64,000 nucleotides of DNA from Agrobacterium tumefaciens (GTDB lineage Bacteria; Pseudomonadota; Alphaproteobacteria; Rhizobiales; Rhizobiaceae), in contig CP048485.1 of NCBI GenBank assembly GCA_025560025.1, positions 248,001-312,000 on the forward strand, in the 5' to 3' direction. A program made the position numbers and the translations under genes. Under the pieces are notes generated by a model, which was not told the DNA's origin, ran no database searches, and worked only from the letters and a program-made list of their open reading frames with translations. This document shows, piece after piece, positions 45,878-54,371 of this stretch (the stretch's first letter is position 1; every line of letters starts with the position of its first letter).

Positions 45878-46678
45878 GTGGGCGGCGGCATTTCCGAAAC
45901 GATCGACGCCTTTCACCGGGGCAGGTTTCACATCATCCAGCCCAAGGGCAGGGGGCACCGGGCCGGCATGGACGCCATGCTTCTCGCCTCGTTGGTGGCG
46001 GATGAGCGCGCCTGCCGGGTCGCCGATCTCGGCGCGGGCGCGGGTGCGGCGGGCTTTGCTGTTGCCGCCCGGCTCGAAAAGGCTGAAGTGACACTCTACG
46101 AGCGCTCGCCGGAAATGGCGGAATTTGCCCGCCGCAGTCTCGCATTGCCGGAAAATGCCGCCTTTTCCGCCCGCGTCAGCTTATGTCAGGCGGATGTGAC
46201 CCTGCGTGCCAAGGCGCGCGTCGAAGCCGGGTTGCCGGACGCCTATTTCCACCACGTCATCATGAATCCGCCCTATAATGATGCGGGCGATCGCCGCACG
46301 CCGGATGCGTTGAAGGCTGAGGCTCACGCCATGACGGAGGGTCTGTTTGAGGACTGGATCAGGACGGCTGGCGCGATCATGGTTCCGGGTGGGCAGCTTT
46401 CCCTGATTTCAAGGCCGCAATCGGTGGCGGACATCATTGCCGCCTGCGGTGCCCGTTTCGGCGGCATGGAGATCACCCTCATTCATCCGCGTCCGGGCGA
46501 GGATGCGGTGCGTATGCTTGTCACCGCCATCAAGGGCTCGCGGGCGAGGTTATCGTTCCGGGCGCCGCTCGTCATGCATGAGGCCGGCAGCCACGCCTTC
46601 ACACCCCTCGTGGACGACCTGAACAATGGCCGCACCGCCTATCGCCGTAATGTAAAGGCAATCAGGCCGGGCCTATAA
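45878..46678 (+). CDS. tRNA1(Val) (adenine-N6)-methyltransferase-like protein
   Basis: 266 residues, class I AdoMet fold. Motif I is VADLGAGAGAAGFAVAARL (about residue 48), and the N6-adenine or N-methylation motif NPPYND lies near residue 135. The N-terminus FHIIQPKGRGHRAGMDAMLL resembles TrmN6 (YfiC). Start is GTG at 45878, seven bases after the DUF2007 stop. tRNA is the likely substrate by family; the exact target is inferred. Confidence 0.82.
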   Translation: MGGGISETIDAFHRGRFHIIQPKGRGHRAGMDAMLLASLVADERACRVADLGAGAGAAGFAVAARLEKAEVTLYERSPEMAEFARRSLALPENAAFSARVSLCQADVTLRAKARVEAGLPDAYFHHVIMNPPYNDAGDRRTPDALKAEAHAMTEGLFEDWIRTAGAIMVPGGQLSLISRPQSVADIIAACGARFGGMEITLIHPRPGEDAVRMLVTAIKGSRARLSFRAPLVMHEAGSHAFTPLVDDLNNGRTAYRRNVKAIRPGL

Positions 46679-46768
46679 AATCGCGGTTCCGCCGGGCGTA
46701 AACCATTGCGTTTTCCCGGGCGATACATACATGCCTGACGAACAGGCAATTGCTGCGAGGATTGAGTT

Positions 46769-47635
46769 GTGGGTTTTCTGAAGTATCTGGTACCGAAACG
46801 CTTTCGCAAAAAAGAACTCGTCATCCCGGTGGTGCGCATGCATGGCGCCATCATGGCGGGTGGTAACCAGTTTCGCCCCGCGCTCAATCTCGCCTCCTAT
46901 GCGCCGCTGCTTGAAAAAGCCTTTGCCATCAAGGACGCGCCGGCCGTTGCCATTTCGCTCAACTCTCCCGGCGGCTCGCCGGTGCAGGCGCGGATGATCT
47001 ATAATCGCATCCGCCAGCTTGCCGAGGAAAAGGAAAAGAAGGTCCTGATCTTCGTGGAAGACGTGGCTGCCTCCGGCGGCTACATGATCGCGCTTGCCGG
47101 CGACGAGATCATCGCCGACCCCACTTCCATCGTCGGTTCGATCGGCGTCGTCTCCGGCGGCTTCGGTTTCCCGGAAATGCTGCGGAAGATCGGCGTGGAA
47201 CGCCGCGTCTATACGGCCGGCGAGAACAAGGCGATCCTCGATCCCTTTCAGCCGGAAAAGGAAGGCGATATCGAATATCTGAAGTCGCTCCAGGTCGAAA
47301 TCCACAATGTTTTCATCGATATGGTCAAGATGCGTCGCGGCTCGAAACTGAAGGACGATGAGACGCTCTTCTCCGGCCTGTTCTGGACCGGCATGCGCGG
47401 TCTCGACCTCGGCCTGATCGACGGGCTGGGCGATATGCGGGAGATTCTGCGCCACCGCTTCGGCGAAAAGGTCAAGCTTCAGCTCGTCAGCGGCGGACGC
47501 TCGCTGTTTGGCAAAAAAGTGCCAGGCGTAAATGCGGCGCTCGACCTCAACGCCGAAAGGCTGGCCGCAGGGGCCGTCTCGGGACTTGCGGAGGTCGCCG
47601 AAGAAAAGGCATTGTGGTCGCGTTTCGGTCTATGA
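46769..47635 (+). CDS. S49 family serine peptidase (SppA/SohB-like)
   Basis: 288 residues of the short S49 type. The nucleophile is Ser102 in DVAASGGYMIALAGDE, and the general base Lys154 in ENKAILDPF, matching the Ser-Lys dyad of signal peptide peptidases. ISLNSPGGSPVQA is the oxyanion region. No strong signal peptide or membrane segment is seen; the basic N-terminus (FLKYLVPKRFRKKEL) may bind membrane. Start is GTG at 46769 after GCGAGGA. Followed 20 bases later by a small membrane-anchored protein gene. Confidence 0.9.
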   Translation: MGFLKYLVPKRFRKKELVIPVVRMHGAIMAGGNQFRPALNLASYAPLLEKAFAIKDAPAVAISLNSPGGSPVQARMIYNRIRQLAEEKEKKVLIFVEDVAASGGYMIALAGDEIIADPTSIVGSIGVVSGGFGFPEMLRKIGVERRVYTAGENKAILDPFQPEKEGDIEYLKSLQVEIHNVFIDMVKMRRGSKLKDDETLFSGLFWTGMRGLDLGLIDGLGDMREILRHRFGEKVKLQLVSGGRSLFGKKVPGVNAALDLNAERLAAGAVSGLAEVAEEKALWSRFGL

Positions 47636-47655
47636 TGTCGCAGGAATAGGGCCTT

Positions 47656-47850
47656 ATGGCGCAGCTGATTACAATTCTTCTTCTGGTGGTGGGATCCGTC
47701 ATCCTTTACCGCCGCTTTGTCCGCGATGCGGAAAAGCTTTCGGCGAAATCGAAACAGCGCGAAAAGGAACGCGAAACCGGCGCCATCGGCACGCTGATTA
47801 AGGACCCGGAAACCGGCGAATACCGCCTGAAGCGCGAGGATGAGACGTAA
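47656..47850 (+). CDS. Small membrane-anchored hypothetical protein
   Basis: 64 residues. An N-terminal membrane helix (residues 3-17, LITILLLVVGSVILY) is followed by a charged region with likely coiled coil (RRFVRDAEKLSAKSKQREKE). It lies 20 bases after the S49 peptidase gene on the same strand and may work with it. Unknown family. Confidence 0.75.
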   Translation: MAQLITILLLVVGSVILYRRFVRDAEKLSAKSKQREKERETGAIGTLIKDPETGEYRLKREDET

Positions 47851-47902
47851 TTTTCCTGTAACGTGGAATTTGCTATAGTCGCTTTCGAGTAAGGAGACCG
47901 TC

Positions 47903-48133
47903 ATGCGTGTCACGAAATGGGGCGATAGTCTTGCGGTCCGCATTCCGGCGGATGTCGCGGAAGCCTTGCATATCAAGGAAGGCGACGAGGTGGATGTTTC
48001 TGTGCCGACACAGGAACCGCCTGCTTCTATTTCACAGGAGGAGCGCGAAAAGATACTGTCGTATATTCGCGCTCAGCGTTGGCAGCTTCCACCCGGCTGG
48101 AAATTCGACCGCGAAGAGGCAAATGAGCGTTGA
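47903..48133 (+). CDS. AbrB/MazE-type antitoxin of a VapBC module
   Basis: 76 residues. The N-terminal swapped-hairpin DNA-binding domain is visible as MRVTKWGDSLAVRIPADVAE and IKEGDEVDVSV; the C-terminal tail (residues 40-76) would neutralise the toxin. AAGGAGA lies eight bases before the ATG. Its stop overlaps the toxin's TTG start by four bases (TTGA). Such antitoxins usually repress their own promoter. Confidence 0.9.
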   Translation: MRVTKWGDSLAVRIPADVAEALHIKEGDEVDVSVPTQEPPASISQEEREKILSYIRAQRWQLPPGWKFDREEANER

Positions 48134-48546
48134 GCCATTTGCCCTTTCTCGATACGAATATCTTCATCTATGCCTTTCTGGATGACGAACGGTCATCCAA
48201 GGCCCAAGAGATCGTTTCTAAGCCTTATGTGACGAGCGTTCAGGCATTCAATGAATTTGCGAGTGTTGTCCGGCGGAAGTGGCCTCAAAAATGGGTTGAA
48301 ATCCGTAGGTCGCTGGATGGTCTCCGTCGAATGGCGGTGACAGTCGTTGAACTCGATGTGCAGTTAAATGCGAGCGCTATTGATCTTGTCGATAAATATA
48401 ACTTCGCCTTCTATGACGCGTTGATGGTAGCAGCAGCCCTGGAGGCTGAAAGCGCCGTCTTCCTCTCCGAAGACATGCATGACGGTCTCGCCATCGAAGG
48501 GCGAATGAAGATCGTCAACCCGTTCACCGCCCGTCTCCACGCATAA
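48130..48546 (+). CDS. PIN-domain toxin, VapC family
   Basis: 138 residues, the normal size for a VapC-type RNase. The acidic site is complete: Asp8 (FLDTNIFIYAF), Glu42 (QAFNEFASV), Asp96 (FYDALMVAAA) and Asp115 (LSEDMHDGL). Start is TTG at 48130, overlapping the antitoxin stop. VapC toxins cut tRNA or rRNA; the target is not predictable. Its lower GC than neighbouring core genes is consistent with acquisition. Confidence 0.9.
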   Translation: MSHLPFLDTNIFIYAFLDDERSSKAQEIVSKPYVTSVQAFNEFASVVRRKWPQKWVEIRRSLDGLRRMAVTVVELDVQLNASAIDLVDKYNFAFYDALMVAAALEAESAVFLSEDMHDGLAIEGRMKIVNPFTARLHA

Positions 48547-48626
48547 AACCTTGACCCCCACGCCATGCCGTGGCACGTGTCCGCATCCGAAGTAAGTCAA
48601 TGCTTACTTGTCCTCCTAACGCCGCG

Positions 48627-49589
48627 ATGACTGCAATGACCGATATTCCCGACCATATGAACCCGAAGCGTTCCTTTCAGGCGCTGATCCTGACGCTGCA
48701 CAATTACTGGGCCGACAAGGGCTGCGCGGTGCTGCAGCCTTACGATATGGAAGTGGGCGCGGGCACGTTTCATCCGGCGACGACGCTGCGTGCGCTTGGA
48801 CCGAAGCCGTGGAAGGCCGCTTATGTGCAGCCTTCGCGCCGCCCGTCCGATGGCCGTTACGGCGAAAACCCCAACCGCCTGCAGCATTATTACCAGTATC
48901 AGGTCATTCTGAAGCCCAACCCGTCTAACCTGCAGGAACTCTATCTCGGTTCGTTGAAGGCCATCGGTCTCGATCCCTTGCTGCACGATGTGCGCTTCGT
49001 CGAAGACGACTGGGAAAGCCCGACGCTCGGCGCCTGGGGTCTCGGCTGGGAATGCTGGTGCGACGGCATGGAAGTGTCGCAGTTCACCTATTTCCAGCAG
49101 GTTTGCGGCATCGAATGCTCGCCGGTTGCGGGCGAGTTGACCTATGGTCTGGAGCGTCTCGCCATGTATGTTCAGGGCGTCGACAATGTCTATGACCTGA
49201 ACTTCAACGGCCGCGAAGGCGAAGAGAAGATTTCCTATGGCGACGTCTTCCTGCAGGCCGAGCAGGAATATTCCCGCCATAATTTCGAATTTGCCGACAC
49301 CGCCATGCTGCATCGCCATTTCATCGACGCCGAAAAGGAGTGCCAGGCGCTTCTCGCCGCCGGTGCGCCCGGTGATAACGACAATCAGCGTCTGCACAAA
49401 TGCGTATTCCCGGCCTATGACCAGTGCATCAAGGCCAGCCACGTTTTCAACCTTCTGGATGCGCGCGGCGTGATCTCGGTGACGGAACGCCAGAGCTACA
49501 TCCTGCGCGTGCGCACGCTGGCGAAAGCCTGCGGCGAGGCCTTCCTGCTGACGGATGCGGGCGGGCTGAACTGGAACAGGGCCGCCTGA
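48627..49589 (+). CDS. glyQ: Glycyl-tRNA synthetase alpha subunit
   Basis: 320 residues, the catalytic class II subunit that pairs with GlyS. Motifs include [40 protein letters not shown] and [36 protein letters not shown] text ([20 protein letters not shown]) is also typical. Possible starts are 48627, 48636 and 48657, none with a Shine-Dalgarno match. It is split from glyS by 4.8 kb containing four unrelated genes. A terminator follows at 49634. Confidence 0.97.
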   Translation: MTAMTDIPDHMNPKRSFQALILTLHNYWADKGCAVLQPYDMEVGAGTFHPATTLRALGPKPWKAAYVQPSRRPSDGRYGENPNRLQHYYQYQVILKPNPSNLQELYLGSLKAIGLDPLLHDVRFVEDDWESPTLGAWGLGWECWCDGMEVSQFTYFQQVCGIECSPVAGELTYGLERLAMYVQGVDNVYDLNFNGREGEEKISYGDVFLQAEQEYSRHNFEFADTAMLHRHFIDAEKECQALLAAGAPGDNDNQRLHKCVFPAYDQCIKASHVFNLLDARGVISVTERQSYILRVRTLAKACGEAFLLTDAGGLNWNRAA

Positions 49590-49633
49590 TTTTCAGCGGT
49601 AAGCTCTTGTCCTGAATTTTTGATAATTTGAAG

Positions 49634-49659
49634 GGCCGTTCTTGACGGCCTTTTATTTT
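49634..49659 (+). terminator. Intrinsic terminator of glyQ
   Basis: Stem GGCCGT/ACGGCC (49634-49639, 49645-49650) with a five-base loop, then TTTTATTTT. It ends 28 bases before the next ORF, so that gene needs its own promoter. Confidence 0.85.
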
Positions 49660-49686
49660 GTGTGGATTGGTACGCTGAATATAGCG

Positions 49687-50082
49687 ATGGGTTTAACCGT
49701 GAATAATATTAGAAATTTCTGTTTTTTATTTGTGCTTACACTCGGATGCATTCTCGGCAATAGCGCGGCTGCGGAAACGACAGACTGGATGAGCGGCAAG
49801 GATGCCTTTGCCCGCGCCGACAAGCTGCGTTCCTTCGGAATGATTGTCACCCGTATGGATTGCAAGGATAGCGGCCAGCGAACGCTTGATGTGGGTAGCG
49901 CGCTTGTCCGCATGCACTATACGCGCAATACGCAAATGCTTGATTGGGAAATAGATGGCTGGAACCATCTGGGTGAAAACAAGAACTATTGGGCTGAACG
50001 CGGCTACAGACTTGCCTCACATACTCTTTTCGTAAGGAAGACATCTGGCCTGAGATTATATTGCACCGTCTTTTATAAATAA
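49687..50082 (+). CDS. Small secreted hypothetical protein
   Basis: 131 residues. A signal peptide (NIRNFCFLFVLTLGCILGNS) is cleaved near SAAAE. The mature part has a pair of cysteines (MDCKDSG and LYCTVFYK) that could form a disulfide, and aromatic-rich segments (DWEIDGWNHLGENKNYWAER). I do not recognise a family. The sequence is visibly less GC-rich than its neighbours. An in-frame start at 49642 lies within the glyQ terminator and is rejected. Confidence 0.6.
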   Translation: MGLTVNNIRNFCFLFVLTLGCILGNSAAAETTDWMSGKDAFARADKLRSFGMIVTRMDCKDSGQRTLDVGSALVRMHYTRNTQMLDWEIDGWNHLGENKNYWAERGYRLASHTLFVRKTSGLRLYCTVFYK

Positions 50083-50202
50083 CGGGTGCTTGCTTCCTGC
50101 AGCGTGTCCGTTCCGGCAAAAACGGACAGAATGAGCGAAGCCCCATGACTTTGCGGCGATGAGCGGCTATCGTGCGCGCATCGAAGCTGGGAATCGCAAT
50201 TC

Positions 50203-50754
50203 ATGTTCATCACGCTGGCAATCATCGCGGCAATCGCGCTTTATGTCGTCTTCATCTATAACGGCCTCGTCAAGGCGCGGCAGATGAAGGAAGAGGCGTG
50301 GTCGGGCATCGACGTGCAGCTGAAGCGCCGCGCCGATCTCATTCCCAACCTCATCGAGACCGTGAAGGGTTACGCGGCGCATGAAAAGAGCACCTTCGAG
50401 GAGGTGATCGCCATGCGCAACAGGGCGCAGGCCGTGCCGGCCGGCGATGTCGAAGGTCGCGCCCAGGCGGAAGGGCTGCTGTCGCAGGCGCTCGGTAAGC
50501 TCTTCGCGCTTGCTGAAGCCTATCCCGATCTCAAGGCCAATACGAACTTTCTGGAATTGCAGCGGTCGCTGGAAACCATCGAAGGCGAAATCCAGATGTC
50601 GCGCCGTTATTACAATGGCGCCGCCCGCGATCTCAACGTCAAGGTGGAAAGCTTCCCCTCCAATCTGGTCGCAGGCCAGTTCGGCTTTGCCAAGGCGCCC
50701 TATTTCGAGATCGACAATCCGGCCGACCGCGCCGTGCCGACAGTGAAATTCTAA
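50203..50754 (+). CDS. lemA: LemA family protein
   Basis: 183 residues. One N-terminal membrane helix (residues 2-20) and then a helical coiled domain with the LemA signatures YNGLVKARQMKEEAWSGIDV, QLKRRADLIPNLIETVKGYA and RRYYNGAARDLN. Function unclear, though LemA is often next to DUF2207 or TPM-domain genes; here aroA lies between lemA and the DUF2207 gene. A weak hairpin (50105-50128) lies upstream. Confidence 0.93.
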   Translation: MFITLAIIAAIALYVVFIYNGLVKARQMKEEAWSGIDVQLKRRADLIPNLIETVKGYAAHEKSTFEEVIAMRNRAQAVPAGDVEGRAQAEGLLSQALGKLFALAEAYPDLKANTNFLELQRSLETIEGEIQMSRRYYNGAARDLNVKVESFPSNLVAGQFGFAKAPYFEIDNPADRAVPTVKF

Positions 50755-50841
50755 GCGCACTGTTCCCCCGGCGGCTTAAGACCTCCCGTTCAAATTCCGA
50801 TAATCCGGCCCCGCGCCGCATTCTTTGACAAGACGACAATC

Positions 50842-52119
50842 ATGATCGAACTGACCATCACCCCGCCCGACCACCCGCTTTCCGGCAAGGTCGAGCCGCC
50901 CGGCTCCAAATCCATCACCAATCGTGCGCTTCTTTTGGCTGGTCTTGCCAGGGGCAAAAGCCGGTTGACCGGCGCACTGAAAAGCGACGACACGCTTTAT
51001 ATGGCCGAAGCCCTGCGCGAGATGGGCGTCAAGGTCACCGAGCCTGATGCCACCACCTTCGTAGTGGAAGGCACAGGTGTATTGCAGCAGCCGGAAAAGC
51101 CGCTTTTCCTCGGCAATGCCGGCACCGCTACGCGCTTCCTAACCGCTGCCGCAGCACTTGTGGATGGCGCCGTCATCATCGATGGCGACGAGCACATGCG
51201 CAAACGCCCGATCATGCCGCTGGTGGAGGCCCTGCGCTCCCTCGGCGTCGAGGCGGAAGCGCCGACCGGTTGCCCGCCCGTCACCGTCTGCGGTAAGGGC
51301 ACAGGGTTCCCGAAGGGCAGCGTCACCATCGACGCCAATCTTTCCAGCCAATATGTGTCGGCACTTCTGATGGCGGCCGCCTGCGGCGACAAGCCTGTCG
51401 ATATCATCCTCAAGGGCGAGGAAATCGGCGCCAAGGGCTATATCGATCTCACCACATCGGCCATGGAAGCCTTCGGCGCGAAGGTGGAGCGGGTGAGCAA
51501 CGCCATCTGGCGCGTGCATCCGACGGGTTACACGGCGACCGATTTCCACATCGAGCCGGATGCCTCCGCCGCCACCTATCTCTGGGGTGCGGAACTGCTG
51601 ACCGGCGGCGCGATCGATATAGGCACGCCGGCCGATAAATTCACCCAGCCGGATGCCAAGGCCTATGAGGTCATGGCGAAGTTTCCGCACCTGCCCGCCG
51701 AAATCGACGGTTCGCAGATGCAGGACGCCATTCCGACCATCGCGGTTCTCGCCGCCTTCAACGAGACGCCGGTGCGTTTCGTCGGCATCGCCAATCTGCG
51801 CGTCAAGGAATGCGACCGTATCCGCGCCGTCTCGCTCGGCCTCAACGAAATCCGTAACGGTCTGGCGCATGAGGAAGGCGACGACCTGATCGTGCATTCC
51901 GATCCGGCTCTTGCGGGCCAGACGGTCAAGGCCTCCATCGATACTTTTGCCGACCACCGCATCGCCATGAGCTTTGCGCTGGCGGCGCTGAAGATCGGTG
52001 GAATCGCTATCCAGAACCCTGCCTGCGTGGGCAAGACCTACCCGGCTTACTGGAAAGAGCTCGCCTCGCTCGGCGTCGAGTACACGGAAAAGGAAAGCGC
52101 TGCCGAGCCGCAGCATTAG
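50842..52119 (+). CDS. aroA: 3-phosphoshikimate 1-carboxyvinyltransferase (EPSP synthase)
   Basis: 425 residues, the usual length. It joins shikimate-3-phosphate and PEP in aromatic amino acid synthesis. Substrate-binding PPGSKSITNR (Lys23), the PEP loop GNAGTATRFL (residues 91-100), SSQYVSALLMAA and the C-terminal FADHRIAMSFALAAL are present. The PEP loop differs from the E. coli type, where Met-Arg-Pro stands in place of Thr-Arg-Phe. It is not the CP4-type class II enzyme also known in this genus, so it may be a second copy. Sits between lemA and the DUF2207 gene. Confidence 0.9.
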   Translation: MIELTITPPDHPLSGKVEPPGSKSITNRALLLAGLARGKSRLTGALKSDDTLYMAEALREMGVKVTEPDATTFVVEGTGVLQQPEKPLFLGNAGTATRFLTAAAALVDGAVIIDGDEHMRKRPIMPLVEALRSLGVEAEAPTGCPPVTVCGKGTGFPKGSVTIDANLSSQYVSALLMAAACGDKPVDIILKGEEIGAKGYIDLTTSAMEAFGAKVERVSNAIWRVHPTGYTATDFHIEPDASAATYLWGAELLTGGAIDIGTPADKFTQPDAKAYEVMAKFPHLPAEIDGSQMQDAIPTIAVLAAFNETPVRFVGIANLRVKECDRIRAVSLGLNEIRNGLAHEEGDDLIVHSDPALAGQTVKASIDTFADHRIAMSFALAALKIGGIAIQNPACVGKTYPAYWKELASLGVEYTEKESAAEPQH

Positions 52120-52135
52120 AAGAACGGTATTGGTT

Positions 52136-52270
52136 TTCCGTCATTCCGGCCTTGAGCCGGAATCCAGCGCGATCAAGTCCTTGATCGCGAAAGACTCTTC
52201 AAGCCGCGCAGACGCGCGGCTGCTGGATACCGGGTCATCCTCGGACTTGATCCGGGGACCGGTATGACGG
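52136..52270. repeat. Mosaic palindromic intergenic repeat, copy 2
   Basis: The first 28 bases (52136-52163) equal those of copy 1 at 15754. The 63-base core 52164-52226 is copy 1's core inverted, with 54 of 63 positions equal. The right module (52227-52270) is a longer GC hairpin ending in TGACGG. It lies in the aroA to DUF2207 gap. Confidence 0.88.
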
Positions 52271-52335
52271 AATGACCGTGCTGCGCATCATCACTTGAAA
52301 CCGGAAACGCTCCATTCCCTTAAGGAGAACCGCCC

Positions 52336-54273
52336 GTGAAGACCATCGCCGCAAGACTTCTCGCGTTGTTCGTCTTCCTGGGCGCGGCCTTCCCGGCCTT
52401 CGCGGAGGAATTCATCCGCTCCTACCATTCCGTCATCGAGGTGGCGGCGGATGGCAAGCTGACGGTGACCGAAACCATCACCGCCCGCGCCGAAGGCCAG
52501 AATATCAAACGTGGCATCTTTCGCGATTTCCCGCTTTATGCGCTGGATGCGAATAACCGCCGTACCAAGGTGGATTTCAACGTCGTTTCGGTGGAGCGCG
52601 ATGGCGCGCCGGAAAACTGGCGCACCGAGAATATCGACGGCGGCATCCGCATCTATACCGGCAGCGCCGAGCGTTTTCTGCCGACCGGCGAGCATATCTT
52701 CCAGATCACCTACACCACCGCCCGGCAGATCCGCTATTTCAGCGATTATGACGAGCTGACCTGGAATGTCACCGGCAATGGCTGGCAATTCCCCATGGGC
52801 GAGATTTCCGCCACCATCACGCTGCCGCAGGGCATCAGGGCCACCGAAACCGCCATCTTCACCGGTCCGCTTGGCGCGAAAGGCAAGGATGCGCGCATTC
52901 TGAACGAAGGTAACGAGGTATTCTTTGCCTCTACTCGCCCCTTTACCGTGGGCGAGGGCATGACGGTCGCCGTCAAGCTGCCCAAGGGCGCGATTGCCGC
53001 CCCTGACACTTCGCAGGAAGCGGGCTGGTGGCTGCGGGATAATCTCGCCATTCTGCTTTCGGGCGGCGGGCTTTTTGCCGTGCTGCTTTATTACCTGCGC
53101 GCCTGGTTCGCCGTTGGCCGCGATCCGGCGAAGGGCGTGGTCGTGCCGCGCTGGGATGCGCCGGAGGGGCTCTCGCCGGCTCTGGTCAACTATGTCGATA
53201 ACAGGGGCTTTTCGGGTGCCGGCTGGACGGCGCTTTCTGCCTCGGCCCTTGATCTTGCGGTGAAGGGTTATGTCGTTCTGGAGGACTTGAAGAACGCCAT
53301 CGTCATTCGCCGCACGGAAAAGGCGACCGCTGCCGATCTGCCGACCGGCCAGAAAACGCTGCTGTCCTCCATCGGCGGCCCTGGCAAGACGCTGACCATC
53401 GACAAGGCCCATGGTGCGGAGGTCGAAAAGGTCGGAACACAGTTTCGCGCAGCGATAGAGAAAGAGCATCGCGGCAAATATTACCGCAGCAATGCCGGTT
53501 ACATCGTTTTCGGCATCTTCCTCAGCATCGCCCTCATCGTCGCGACGCTGGTGTTTGGCGATCTGGATGAAAGCGCCATTGCCGCCGTGCTGGTCTTCGG
53601 CTTTTTCGCCTTCTTCTTCAGCATCCTGTCGATCGGTATCGGCCGCCAGTTTTCGCGCGGCGCACCGCTGCGCAAGCGGATCGGCGGCATCGTCATGCTG
53701 GCCTTTGCCGGTTTCGTGGCCTTTTCCGCCATTGGCGGCATCGCCACGCAAATCCTGCTGGATGTGACGCATGACACCAAGTCGCTGGCGCTGGCCGCCA
53801 TCGGCGGCATCGTGCTGACCAATGCGCTGTTTCTGTTCCTGATGGGCGCGCCGACGCCGCTCGGCCGCAAGCTGATGGATGGCATCGAAGGCCTCAGAAC
53901 CTATCTGACGCTGGCGGAAAAAGACCGGATGAACATGGCAGGCGCGCCCGCCATGTCGCCGCAGCATTTCGAGACGTTGCTGCCCTATGCCGTGGCGCTT
54001 GGCGTCGAAAAACCGTGGAGCCGCACCTTCGAGGCCTGGCTTGCCACCGCCGCTGCCGGTGCCGCTGCGGCAAGTTATGCGCCCGGCTGGTATGCGGGCA
54101 GCAATTACGGAACCTTTGGCGACAGGATCGGCGGCTTTTCCACCTCCATGGCCAATACCATCGCTTCCACCATTCCCCAGCCCGTCAGTTCTTCCGGCTC
54201 CAGCTTTTCGGGCGGTGGCGGCGGCGGTTTTTCCGGCTCCGGCGGCGGTGGTGGTGGCGGCGGCGGCTGGTAA
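52336..54273 (+). CDS. DUF2207 membrane protein
   Basis: 645 residues. A signal peptide (TIAARLLALFVFLGAAFPAF) precedes an extracytoplasmic DUF2207 domain (residues 25-225, with GIFRDFPLYALD and YTTARQIRYFSDYDELTWNV). Membrane helices lie near 238-255, 395-415, 420-440 and 450-500. The tail is Gly/Ser-rich and ends in a run of glycines and Trp. The GTG start at 52336 has AAGGAGA seven bases upstream. Partner of LemA by common association; function unknown. Confidence 0.9.
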   Translation: MKTIAARLLALFVFLGAAFPAFAEEFIRSYHSVIEVAADGKLTVTETITARAEGQNIKRGIFRDFPLYALDANNRRTKVDFNVVSVERDGAPENWRTENIDGGIRIYTGSAERFLPTGEHIFQITYTTARQIRYFSDYDELTWNVTGNGWQFPMGEISATITLPQGIRATETAIFTGPLGAKGKDARILNEGNEVFFASTRPFTVGEGMTVAVKLPKGAIAAPDTSQEAGWWLRDNLAILLSGGGLFAVLLYYLRAWFAVGRDPAKGVVVPRWDAPEGLSPALVNYVDNRGFSGAGWTALSASALDLAVKGYVVLEDLKNAIVIRRTEKATAADLPTGQKTLLSSIGGPGKTLTIDKAHGAEVEKVGTQFRAAIEKEHRGKYYRSNAGYIVFGIFLSIALIVATLVFGDLDESAIAAVLVFGFFAFFFSILSIGIGRQFSRGAPLRKRIGGIVMLAFAGFVAFSAIGGIATQILLDVTHDTKSLALAAIGGIVLTNALFLFLMGAPTPLGRKLMDGIEGLRTYLTLAEKDRMNMAGAPAMSPQHFETLLPYAVALGVEKPWSRTFEAWLATAAAGAAAASYAPGWYAGSNYGTFGDRIGGFSTSMANTIASTIPQPVSSSGSSFSGGGGGGFSGSGGGGGGGGGW

Positions 54274-54371
54274 CGCCCGCCGGCGGTAATTTAACCGATA
54301 GCTGGTGACTTTTGCCGCTGGTCTTGCTAAGTCCGCGACACTCTTTTGCAACAGATTAAAGTCCTTATCCC

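Noticed and set aside
47903..48546. Larger defence island around the toxin-antitoxin pair
   Set aside because: The flanking genes are housekeeping (S49 peptidase, glyQ); no restriction, abortive infection or phage genes are present.
48547..48626. T-box or glycine riboswitch before glyQ
   Set aside because: Only an AAGTAAG/CTTACTT inverted repeat (48590-48609) and a short GCCA/TGGC hairpin are present; there is no specifier loop, antiterminator or aptamer core, and the gap is too short.
52291..54351. 686-codon minus-strand ORF
   Set aside because: Antisense to the DUF2207 gene; its sequence is low-complexity and has no family motif.
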